Origin: Adiantum capillus-veneris
Taxonomy: Eukaryota; Streptophyta; Polypodiopsida; Polypodiales; Pteridaceae
Reading direction: 5' to 3'
Assembly: GCA_014529385.2 (NCBI GenBank)
Contig: CM043962.1
Location: 45,451,598-45,515,597, forward strand
DNA length: 64,000 nt
Under the pieces are notes generated by a model that was not told the DNA's origin, did not search any database, and saw only the letters and a program-made list of their open reading frames with translations. How positions within the stretch are numbered: position 1 is the stretch's first letter; the number at the start of each line of letters is the position of its first letter. Both the position numbers and the translations under genes were made by a program. Of this stretch, positions 55,502-64,000 are shown piece by piece.

Positions 55502-55513
55502 TGGTATCAGAGC
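55502..55513 (+). promoter_or_regulatory. Primer binding site of the 53977-58807 element
   Basis: TGGTATCAGAGC one base after the 5' LTR. Confidence 0.92.
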
Positions 55514-55945
55514 TTTGGCAGTGTTCTGTATAACTCAAGGAAAGAACCACAAGAAATTTTTTGCTTGTTGAGGTCACACGAACCCAAGTTCGCTTGGGCG
55601 TGTCGATTCCTAATCGTGTTTTGTTGAAGAGTGACAGGAATCCCAAGAAAGAAGGGCTTGTCCAACCTCCCCTTGTGTCTCTTTTCACTCATTGAGAGCG
55701 GACCGTGCACTTAGCGGCCGGCCAATCGACGTGAGGTGAGAAAAAACAACCTTGGTGTGAGCGCAAGGCCGCCAAGGGGTGCGCCCGCAGAAAGGAGTAG
55801 AACTCGGGTGAAGAGAAGATCCTTCTCAAACGCGATTTGCAAGCGAAAGAAAACCTCAAGAACCTCAAGAACCCCAAGAACCAAGACCCGCAAGAACCCA
55901 AGTTCCTCGTGAACTTAAGAACCCACAAGAACCCACGACTTCAGA

Positions 55946-57522
55946 ATGGTCATCACTCGAAGCGGAATGGATACTTCGCTTGGAGGTGATGAGCATGAGA
56001 GAGGCGAAGAAGAATTTCCCCCACCAGGAGGTTTTTCCGACCCTCCCCCTTTTTCATCTACGACACCGATTGCACTAACTCCTATGGAGGAGTTGGACCA
56101 AGAAAGAGAAGCAGAAAGAAAAGCCTACGAAGAAGACATGGCAGCCATAGAGCGCCAGTACCAAGAAAGATGGCAGCCATAGCGAGTGAGAGCAAGCAAG
56201 CACGCTCGGAAGCCAAAGCAAGAGAAGCAAAATTTGATTGAGAGAACAAAGCAAGACAAGCAGAATTTGATCGCCAGAACAAAGCCCTCAAAGAAAAGAG
56301 CGACCAACACAACAAAGAGTTTTGGCGACTCTATTCTCAAGTTCACGCACAGATGCAAGAGATTTGGGGAAAGGAGACTCTCTCAGTCTCTTCTTCTCCA
56401 AAGCATGACCCACAGGATTTGCATGATTATGAGAAGCATAATGATTTGAATGACAAGCATGATGATTTGGATGACAAAGATAAGCATGATGATTTGAATG
56501 ATATTGCTAAGCATGATAATTTGGATGCCAATGACAAGCATGATGATTTGCATGATCAAGATGTGATTTCCCACAAGCATAATGAGTTGCATGAACATGA
56601 TGTGATTGTTTACAAGGATGATGTGTTAGTGGATACTTTTTCTAGCGAAGCTAACCTAGTTGTAGATTCGATCAATCACGAAGTACCGATCTTGGCTTTC
56701 GAGTCGAGGTCCAAAGAATCCCCTCAAGAAGAAGCGATCTTGGCTCTCGTGCCTAGGTCCAAAGAACCCTCACAAGAAGTATTATGTGTTCGCATGATTG
56801 ATATGCACGCATTGTTCGAGTGTTTCATTCGTGATCGTTTCCTGTATTTTAGTCAGCGTCTTTATGTGATCCCTTTTCCTAGGCATGACATATTGTACGT
56901 TGAGCACGTTTCACTCATGAATGAGCACGGATGTATGCGGATTTTTCATGAAAAGCTGAAAAGTATATATGTAAGGAAGTCACATTCCATGTCTCTTCCT
57001 TGGCATGACACATTCATAGAACGAGCACATGAAAGTATGAGCACCAAGCGTGGGCATTTCCGTTGTGAATTGCCACAATTGATTGCTCTAGATCATCAGA
57101 GAAAGATACGATCTCATTGTTTGCGTGTATGTGGTGAACGGTTTAGCACTCCGTCTCTTTGTTCATCTACATTGCATACACAGTCTTTGAGGAAGACAAG
57201 ATTTTTTCCATTCACCTTACATGGAATAGGTATGCTCATGGTTTTGTGTTGGAAATGGTTTCAGGAATTTTCAGCCAAGGAGATTCTTGAAGAAGAAAGA
57301 AGCATGACTCTCGACGAAGTTGAAGCATTGAAGGAGCCACAGAAGACTTTGTGTCGCTTTCGGCGCGGCCCAAAGAAGCAAGCGTTGCAGACCTTTATGA
57401 AGTTCAAGTACCGCACGACCCACACATCAGAGTGGGCCGACGAAGAGTCCCTTCCAGGATTCCGGATGCTATTGGCGATCTCCCTCGTCGCCATACAGTT
57501 CGGTACCAGTACCTCACTTTGA
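55946..57522 (+). CDS. Orphan gag-like/acidic repeat ORF of the non-autonomous element, broken
   Basis: Starts MVITRSGMDTSLGGDEHERG (55946), a gag-like opening, with ITPMEELDQ-type acidic sequence. A stop falls at 56180-56182. From 56170 another frame gives a charged, coiled-coil-like stretch (SKQARSEAKAREAKFD, NKARQAEFDRQNKALKEKSDQHNKEFW) with one TGA near 56240. From 56353 a 389-codon frame is open to 57522. It has seven or so tandem KHDDLND/KHDDLDD-like repeats (56430-56560), then EANLVVDS and two similar RSKE(S/P)xQE repeats. A long unrecognised region follows (FECFIRDRFLYFSQRLYVIPFPRHD, LPWHDTFIERAHESM, RCELPQLIALDHQRKIRSHCLRV). No catalytic motif is seen. It may be a structural or packaging protein, or a passenger. 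Function unknown. Confidence 0.55.
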
Positions 57523-57533
57523 AAAGGAGGGGA

Positions 57534-58807
57534 TGTCACGTGACACATCCAACCCTATGTGTCCGTGGACAAGCTACAGCATGACCAGGGTTCAGTTCAG
57601 TCAAGTCAGTCTAGATTAGAAGTGATCTGGCACTTTTTGTGAGTCTATTTGTAGACCGTGCATGCCCAGTCACTTAGATTAGATGCATATCCTCTGGTTG
57701 CACACAACATGATTATCAGAATTCCCATCAAAATCCATTAGAATCAGTCAGGGGAATTTTCCAATGCATTTAGCCTATTTTCCCTATTTTTAACATTTTT
57801 CACTTATTATTTTTAAGTGACTTCCCAACAAAAGTAGGTAGGGCAATTTTGCTACGTTAATATATAAGCAAACCCAAGTTAGCACTTTCTGGTAGAAGAG
57901 GCAGCAGGAGCTCCCCGCTCAACAGGCAACTTCTCAGCAGAACCCGCAGGACCCCCCCCCAACCCCCCCCAACCTTGGCGCTACCTTCTCCAGTAGCTAG
58001 CGTTTTTGGTTCCAGCAGTGACCCTCCAAGATCTGGCGTTTTCAGCAGTGCCTTGATCGCCACAGAATCCCTCAGCCTAGCGTTTTTGATCATCATCATC
58101 TCCACCCCCTAGTCCTGGCGTTTCAGCCTTGTCTTCATCGCCAGCATACCAAAAGCCGAGCGTTTTTTCTAGAGCTATCAAGATCTGCCAGCATTTGCTA
58201 TTTTCAGCCATAAACTCAGTAGAAGAGGCAGCGTTTCCAGCCATCAGAGCAGCAAATCAGTGTTAGTGGTTTTCAGCCCTTGCCGCATCAGAACCACAGC
58301 ATTTTCAGCCCTATGGTACAATAGCAGATTCAGCCCCCATTGGTTGCAGATGATCCCCGATTTTCAGCCATAAAAACGCAGCCAATACAGTCATTTTCAG
58401 CCACCGAAACAGTCCCGAAATTCAGCAGTTAGAAGATCTCAGATTTCAGCCATCAAGTCGTCTTCGTCATCACCGTCGTCATCGTCGACATAGCCTAGAC
58501 TTGCATCAGTCTCATGCATACCATTTGTACCAGATTGTGCAATCATAAGTAGACCACTCTCGCCAACAAGAGTGGGGCCTTCGTAGGAGGGTTTTACAAC
58601 GTCTCTGGTGTCGTATCTCTCTTCTCTCTCTATCTCTCAGTCTCATACACTTGCACGCACAGTGTTTGTTCACTTTGTTGTGATCATAGCATTTTCTCAC
58701 TAAGAACGGAAGGCTCTCCCTTCCATAGAACTAAAAGGAACCTTGAGCACAGTTCGGAGCACTCATCTTGAGCAAAGCGCAAAACAATCATTCCGCTGCA
58801 CCTAACA
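57534..58807 (+). repeat. 3' LTR of the 53977-58807 element
   Basis: 1274 bp, lacks MITE-1. Small length changes from the 5' LTR occur in C runs (57950-57970). Confidence 0.95.
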
Positions 58808-59080
58808 TCCCTTGTAAATTAAATATGTGAGTTGGGCTCCCACTCTGCAGAGCATCTGGACGCAGAGTCTGAGAGTGAGACCCGAACCACTCTTGTACTT
58901 TGAACACTAATTAATACAAAAAGAAATACCGAAAGGGGCGCCAGTCTTTGGGGCCAATATCTCTAGGCACGGAACTCCGCCGGGCCAGTGCAAGTCTATT
59001 GTAAACTGTGAACTGTTTTGAAGTGGTTATTTGGTGCTGTCATGATTGATTCTTGACTTGGAGTGTCCAAGTCTGTTACA

Positions 59081-60128
59081 CTGTGGGCTTGGGAGTGTTG
59101 TCCACTGGCACGAGTGCAGTGGGAACCTGGGGAGTGGTTTTGGAAGGACTCTTTCTCATCAGCCGACCACCCAGGTGTCCCTTTCTTTCAGTACACTCTT
59201 CGTCTGGGACGTCACATACTCGCAGCACGGAGAGAGGCTCGTCCTGCTGCAGCACCTCATTGGCAGGAGAAGGGTCTCACAACTGAGTTCTTGTCAGCTT
59301 TTTGGGCGAGGTTGTGGGACTTCAGACAGCCGCGGCGAGTTGCTTTGTTCCAGTGACTGTTGCACATCGGGCTACAGCAGTTGGAAGCTAGCTTGTGCAT
59401 TGTGATCTCTCGGCAACATGGGCAGCTTGCAACCATTCTGTGGAGAGTCAGTGCCACTGTCTTTGGGATTGTCCTTTGGCATAGCAGGTTTGGCTTCGTG
59501 TCCTTCTGCTGATGCCAGCTCTTTCCACAGCTCGACAGTACACTTGGGGGGCAGCTGCTTGGTCCACTCTCACGGGCCCGACGCTTCAGTTTGAGCTATC
59601 CTCCACTAGCAGGATGAAAGTGTTGCAGGGGGGTCGGCCTACACTCCAGCCTTCTACAAAGCTTTCTCCACAGGAGTGGTGCAGTGAGAGAGGAGTGTTG
59701 GGAGCTCATCGGCGGCATGACACTCTGGTTCATCTGGCGGGCCCGCTACTTCCGCATCTTCGAGGCTCGCCCTATACTACCAGCAAAGACTGTTCGAGAT
59801 CTTTGGCTAGAGCTGGTCCATACTCTTAGAGGACAGTTCAAGAGACTCCAAGGCAGCTCCGACCGCATGCGGGAGCGTAGAGAGGCTTTCCTTCGACTCT
59901 GGCGCCCTGGGCCTTTCTTCACCATGGTCAAGGGTGTGCTCAGATGGCACTACCCTCCACCTGTGTGGCTTTTCCCTCCTCCCATTTCTTGATTTAGACT
60001 CATTGTACATATGCTGTTTTTTCATTGGGAGAGTCTCCCCTTCATGATTGTTGTAGCCCTCTCTTGTAGAGGTGGTTGTAGCCCCATGGGCACTTCCATT
60101 AACTAATAGAAGGTCGAGAAAAAAAAAG
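59081..60128 (+). pseudogene. LINE-2 3' end with poly-A tail
   Basis: Third LINE-2 segment: LWAWECCPLARVQWEPGEWFWKDSF, HILAARREARPAAAPHW, FWARLWDFRQPRRVALFQWLLHIGLQQLE (the zinc-binding RVT-associated region), then a long C-terminal frame ELIGGMTLWFIWRARYFRIFEARP, KTVRDLWLELVHTLRGQFKRLQGSSDRMRERREAFLRLWR, ending FPPPIS and a stop at 59990-59992. A short 3' UTR follows, with TAGAAGGTCGAG and an A-rich tail at 60118-60128. Frame changes lie near 59360 and 59690. The tail marks the true 3' end of the LINE. Confidence 0.85.
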
Positions 60129-61246
60129 ATTCATGATTCGTTATCACGTTCATTTGGGAGCTGTCATTGCACCAAAATCATCTCATTCCCGATTTTCGCA
60201 TGTTATCTACACACAAGTAGCAAGTTCTTCCAAAAAATATTAATGTCATACATAAATCAGATTCATCTTGGGAAATTCCTATTTCAAAGTTCTTCATTCA
60301 CACACTTAGTTCATACTGAACACAATGTTTCAATCATCTAGTCATCTCATCCGTCCAGAAGTCTTGACGCACCTAGATCCCTGTGTAGCCATCTCATCCT
60401 GTAGGAACTCTTGATGCGCTCACCAAAGTATCCAGTCATCTCATTCATATGGGAATCTTGATGCACTGGAATCATTCAACATTCCTCATGCGTCATCATC
60501 CATTCATTCAAAGTTCACGATTCTTATCTCGAATCGTGATCAGCTTCATTTATGAGTTATCGTCACTCTAAATTCGTCATCATCTTATTCTCGATTTCAC
60601 CTGCAAAACAAGTAAAATTTTAAGCAAATGGTTCACCTTCTTGCAAAAGAGTCGATGTCCCGCTCCATACTTCTAAATGCTTTCATATGCATGTTCCTCG
60701 CTCCTATTAGTTATCAGCACACAGATAACAAAAGCTTCCAAAAACATTAATTCCACATACTGAAATTTATGCAAAAACCCTGATTTTCCAAAGTTGTTGG
60801 ATATAAGATATGTTCGTGTCAATGCGTAGAGCTTGTTGAGAGGATCAACTTTGCCTTCTGTCGCATATCTAAATTCTCAACCATCAAAGAGATTTTTAAA
60901 GGTCTTCTGGCGAACTTTCCTGCCGAAAATTTGTTGTATTCTTCATTCTTTTCTTCAATTCCCGCACCGGATTTCAACTTTTCTTTGCCTTCCCATCGAG
61001 AGGTGTTATCTCTGTCAAATTCTCCACGAGAACCCATCTGTAATCTGGGATTCTTTATGGCTTATGCCCTATAAGACAGAGCGATGAAGACGAGCGCACC
61101 CAATGTGTGATGAAGTAAGGGTGGGAGTGGCTAATAAGCCCGGGATCGGGACAAGAAGATTCTTCAATAACAATTTCCAAAGTGCCCAAGTACCCTGTCT
61201 GCTCTTTGTTAGGACCAGTATGCTTTGAGAAAAGCACACGCCTCAT
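60129..61246 (-). other. Internal leader of family-X element 2, nothing coding recognised
   Basis: AT-rich sequence downstream (minus strand) of a family-X 5' LTR and primer site. The small frame at 61037-60819 (MGSRGEFDRDNTSRWEGKEKLKSG) is unrecognised. Repeated words such as CATCTCATCC and TCTTGA(C/T)GC lie at 60340-60470. The left side stops at the LINE-2 poly-A. Confidence 0.45.
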
Positions 61247-61258
61247 GCTCTGATACCA
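61247..61258 (-). promoter_or_regulatory. Primer binding site, family-X element 2
   Basis: Minus strand TGGTATCAGAGC, one base inside the LTR. Confidence 0.88.
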
Positions 61259-61259
61259 C

Positions 61260-61803
61260 TGTCATAGACTTGGGCACCCCAAGTCGGAAATCTGGCATGA
61301 CACACGAGAGAATCACTTAAAATACTTCACAACTTTAAAATCATAGTTCAATTTGGTCGACACGGCCCTGTGTAGTTCCGTGCCCAGGGGTATTGGCCCC
61401 AAAAGCTGGCGCCCCTTTCGATATTTATTGTTATATTAATGCTTGAGCAAAGTACAACACCCGAGGGGTCCTCTACTCTCAGACTCTGCGTCCATATGCC
61501 CTAAAGAGTGAGGCCCTTTGGGCCTATTTATTCTTACAAGGGATGCCCTAAAAGCAAAGCCCCAAAAACAGTAAACTCAAAAGCAAATTATCCCAAAAGT
61601 AAGTTGGTCCAAAAATTGCCAGAAAGCAGCCAGCACAATTTACAAAAATCCATACATTCTGCTACGTCATCAGTTGTCAGCACGAATCATGGAAATCCGT
61701 ATTGTCCGCCATGTCAGCATGCTAGCGTGAATTCCAGCATGTCTTGCTACCACGTCAGCACCTCTGTCTGCGGGTGGTCATGCTACGGCATCATTTTGTG
61801 ACA
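61260..61803 (-). repeat. Family-X 5' LTR, element 2 (544 bp)
   Basis: Plus-strand limits TGTCATAGACTTGGG and CATTTTGTGACA. Shares TTGGCCCCAAAAGCTGGCGC and the outer ends with the 53549-59080 LTR. It lies inside the gag of element 1, which breaks off at 61804. Confidence 0.8.
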
Positions 61804-62588
61804 ACGGCCTCCAAAAAATGCTATATCAAACTATTGGATAAAGGCTAAAGACTTGGGAGCATCTCGAAACCCTGAAAAGTACTCAAACTTTACTGCCTGT
61901 CCTCCTCCTTTAAATTATTTGGCCTTTTTGCCCTTGTCGTCGAGGAAATCATACTTATTGGCTCTGTGAAAATCTTCCTTTTTGAATAAAACATATGATC
62001 TTTCCGTTGTTTCTTGCCCTTTTTGTCCTTATCACTCGAGTCAGAAGAAGATGAGTTGTCCGAGCTGTCAGAAGAAGATGAGGACGAATTGGACAATCCT
62101 TCAAAGCATACACGCTTCTTTTGTTTTCGGGAGTTTTCAAAAGACGATTTTTGGCCCAAGTAACCGGGGAAATCAACCCCCTTGTTACATTTCTTCAATT
62201 GCTTTTCTTTTGACCCCAATAGTCGGTTGACTCGTTTTTCAACAACGTCCTCGAGTTCATCTTCAGTAAACATCCATGGAACAGGAGGTTGCTTGAGGGC
62301 TGACTTGATTGGGGTATCAATGGCTTGCTGCCAATGCGTATGCACCTCGTCAATCGGGTGCCTAGTCAAAAAATTTGCATATTGTGGATCCTTTGCAAAT
62401 TTGAGCATTTGTTTTGCACAATTATCAACTTGTTGTTGAGGTTGCATCTCCATCATTTGATACTGCGTAGGCCGAGGTGGCATGTATTCGTGATCTGCTA
62501 ATCCATTTGAATTTTCCGTACCGCCTCCCGTTTCAAAAGTGTCAGGAGGGTTCATCTGATTCTTGCGGTATTCGTCGTTTGAATCCAT
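61804..62588 (-). pseudogene. Family-X gag, truncated by element 2
   Basis: Starts MDSNDEYRKNQMNPPDTFETGGG (62588). It has a QYQMMEMQPQQQ stretch, a region LKFAKDPQYANFLTRHPIDEVHTHW, a serine/aspartate-rich acidic tract (SSSSSSDSSDNSSSS, then KDKKGKKQRKD) and a stop at 61890. In another frame the Ty3 capsid start continues (KFEYFSGFRDAPKSLAFIQ.FDIAFFGG), matching gag of Gypsy-E (KFETFRGTEDQLKALTFIQQFD). This shows that family X is Ty3/gypsy. The rest of gag is cut off at the LTR. Confidence 0.8.
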
Positions 62589-62639
62589 GTGTGTCGCGGT
62601 AAGAGGATTGGATTTCCCGATAGAAGAGAAATCGGTTGT

Positions 62640-62762
62640 GCTCTGATACCACTGTCACAAGCTTGGGCACCCCAAGTCGAGAATCTAGCATGACACACGA
62701 GAGAATCACTTAAAAATACTTCACACCGTTAGAATCACAGTTCAATTCTTAATCCCATTACA
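62640..62762 (-). repeat. Family-X 5' LTR end and primer site, element 1 (truncated)
   Basis: Primer site TGGTATCAGAGC (minus, 62651-62640) next to LTR end TGTCACAAGCTTGGGCACCCC (plus, from 62653). Only about 110 bp of LTR remain before LINE-3. Confidence 0.8.
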
Positions 62763-64000
62763 CAAAGGAGTCTTGTTCCATATACAATCGATAGAGCTTG
62801 CTGTTGCTGCTCCCTCGCGTGCTTCGCTTGCACTGCCTCGCCATCGCCAGCCAAGCCCTCCCCCCCGCCACAGCACTCCCCCCTCGCTTCACTGTCCCCT
62901 TCCTTCGCTTGCTGCCCTCCTCCTGGCCTCACCACGCTACCTCCTCCTCCCCCCCTTTCCCGCTGCCCCTGCCCGCCGCGCTGCCCTCTTCCACCCTCTC
63001 CCGATCCCACCCCGTCCGCGCTGCCCCCTCCCACCCTGTTCGTGCTGCCCCTGCCCGCCATCACGCTCTCCCCCCCGCTCCTCCTGCTTGTGCCATCCCC
63101 CCCGCCTCGAGTCTCTGTCTTTGTCAGAGCTGGTTCACAACGGCACCGACTCACTTCGCTCGTTTCGACGCCTTCGACTCCCCTTCGTTCGCCCTTGCAG
63201 CAGCACACACAGATGGAGGATTTTGCTCCGCCACAGAGGGACTCCACTGTACCCCCTCGCCCGACCCCGCAGAACCCACCATCCGACTTGCTCTTTCGCC
63301 GATAGAGCACGCGAGCTTAGAGGCAAAGGTGGAGCGCCTTCAGGCCACCTCTGTTATTTGCAAGATTCTCGGCACCAGACCCAGCAAAGGGGTAGTGCGC
63401 AATCTCCTTTAGGCCCGCCTTCTCGCACAGGTGGACAAGATTCTCGATGTTCAGCTTCTTGGCTGTGGCTACTCGCAGATAGAGTTTGAGACTCCCGAGA
63501 TGGCGTCCAAGATCATTGCGATGAGCCCCCTGGCCATCCGAGCAGTTCGAGCACAGTTTTGACAATGGCGCCACGGTTTCGACCCAACTACCGACATTCT
63601 TGTCGAGGAGGCAGACCTACCTATCTCAGTCTGCTTCCAGGGCCTGAGGAGGAGTACCTTCCACTCCTTTCCACGATAGGCTCAACGATTGGGACTGTCC
63701 TGGAGACACCTCGCACGGCAACCTCTGTAGCAGCCAAGGCGGCCAGCATCCCCACATTACGTGTTTTGGTTCGGGACACCCACACTCTCCCGAAGGTCAT
63801 CCTACTACCTTGGGTGAGTGGAGGTTGGTTCCGTCAAAGCATGGAGTATTCGGGCCTCCCAAATCAGTGTTTTATTTGACATCAGATGGGCCATCTTGCG
63901 AAGGCCTGTCCACGGAGGAGACCTCGACCTACACCACAGACTCAGGTACGCAGGCAGAGCCACCTACGAGCCTGGGGCTCAAGCGGAGGAGAATTGGCGG
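62763..64000 (+). pseudogene. LINE-3 5' end: C-rich leader and ORF1, runs off the window
   Basis: A GC-rich, C-rich leader (62800-63120) of the sort found at plant LINE promoters precedes a likely ORF1 start, MEDFAPPQRDSTVPPRPTP, at 63213. Frame changes and stops follow, but the ORF1 order is clear: EHASLEAKVERLQAT, KILDVQLLGCGYSQIEFETPEMASKIIAMSPLAIRAVRAQF (an RRM/DUF4283-like nucleic-acid-binding part), GFDPTTDILVEEADLPIS and LRVLVRDTH. A zinc knuckle CFI.HQMGHLAKACPRRRPR ends at about 63930. LINE-1 at 9720-9180 (-) has the same sequence. ORF2 would lie beyond 64000. Confidence 0.8.

Larger units (their letters stand above)
53977..58807 (+). mobile_element. Non-autonomous LTR retrotransposon (4831 bp) with orphan ORF
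   Basis: Direct LTRs 53977-55500 and 57534-58807 (TGTCACATGACACATCC / TGTCACGTGACACATCC; ends CACCTGACA and CACCTAACA). They are flanked by a perfect target duplication TCCCT (53972-53976 and 58808-58812). A primer site follows the 5' LTR, and a purine tract GAAAAGGAGGGGA (57521-57533) precedes the 3' LTR. The 2-kb interior has no protease, RT, RNase H or integrase that I can recognise, only a gag-like N-terminus and an acidic repeat protein. It must have been copied by another element's enzymes. The 5' LTR is longer only because of MITE-1. It lies inside the family-X LTR. Confidence 0.96.
53549..59080 (+). repeat. Family-X gypsy LTR (about 0.7 kb), split by a later insertion
   Basis: The left part 53549-53976 starts TGTCACAAAGTGATGACG and the right part 58813-59080 ends GTCTGTTACA. 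Together they form one LTR of about 696 bp, with the 53977-58807 element and one TCCCT copy between. The same start and end layout is seen on the minus strand at 61803-61260. The left part has telomere-like CCCTAA repeats, a TTATTTTTA box at 53923-53931 and, 26 bp after that box, the sequence GCTCTGC that begins the palindrome spacer. LINE-2 lies on both sides, so it is probably a solo LTR. I see no matching 5-bp duplication (GGTTG against CTGTG). Confidence 0.75.

Noticed and set aside
62735-63310. 191-codon minus-strand ORF rich in Gly/Arg/Cys
   Set aside because: Antisense of the C-rich LINE-3 leader; no motif, and the plus strand carries ORF1.
62773-63489. 238-codon plus-strand Pro/Ser/Cys-rich ORF
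   Set aside because: Out of frame with the LINE ORF1 residues. The open length reflects C-rich composition of the leader.
1-64000. CRISPR array, bacterial operon or organelle insertion
   Set aside because: No regularly spaced direct repeats with unique spacers, no bacterial-type gene clusters and no recognisable organelle genes. The content is plant transposons and one intron-containing gene.

Overview
This is plant nuclear DNA. It has Ty1/copia and Ty3/gypsy polyproteins, initiator-Met-tRNA primer sites (TGGTATCAGAGC), plant-type L1 LINEs, very long CT/GA, CA and G/C homopolymer tracts, and one intron-containing TPR/DnaJ-like gene. The high repeat load suggests a large-genome land plant (a fern, lycophyte or gymnosperm would fit), but the species cannot be read from the sequence. 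There is no prokaryotic content and no CRISPR array. I recognised no rRNA or tRNA gene.

Layout. 1-2.7 kb: unrecognised sequence with three diverged tandem protein-level units on the minus strand. 2.7-9.7 kb (-): a decayed LINE whose second ORF is split by a short-LTR, internally deleted copia element (Copia-A1, 3721-about 7573). 9.7-15.7 kb (-): remains of a copia RT (family B), a copia RNase H (family C) and the 3' half of a chromodomain gypsy (Gypsy-D). 15.7-25.8 kb (+): a copia-B polyprotein split by an 8.3 kb gypsy (Gypsy-1, 16404-24718, TSD AGGTA) and then interrupted by Copia-A2 (25781-about 29208). 29.2-34.9 kb: copia and LINE fragments, compound microsatellites and a 77-nt hairpin. 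35.0-36.5 kb (-): the only likely host gene, a 3'-terminal exon of a TPR/DnaJ-like protein. 37.9-51.1 kb (-): an almost complete Gypsy-E, split by a foldback-type MITE (42462-43148, 8-bp TSD) and by a young near-intact copia (Copia-E, 43382-48677, TSD TTCTT). 51.1-60.1 kb (+): a LINE 3' end with a poly-A tail, carrying a palindromic LTR fragment (52623-53128, TSD CCATG) and an LTR of gypsy family X. That LTR is split by a non-autonomous LTR element (53977-58807, TSD TCCCT), whose 5' LTR holds another MITE (54323-54578, 8-bp TSD). 60.1-62.8 kb (-): two nested family-X gypsy 5' ends. 62.8-64 kb (+): the 5' end of another LINE, running off the window.

How it fits together. The window is a stack of transposons inserted into one another. 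The target-site duplications and interrupted reading frames order many of the insertions without any alignment. The autonomous families seen (copia-B/C/E, Gypsy-1/D/E/X and the L1 LINE) would have supplied the enzymes for the non-autonomous ones (Copia-A, the 53977-58807 element, the two MITEs). The most unusual object is the 506-bp palindrome at 52623-53128. It has two LTR 3' ends facing outwards and a normal integrase-type 5-bp duplication. Its structure is what would be expected if minus-strand strong-stop DNA had snapped back on itself, been copied into a hairpin and been integrated.
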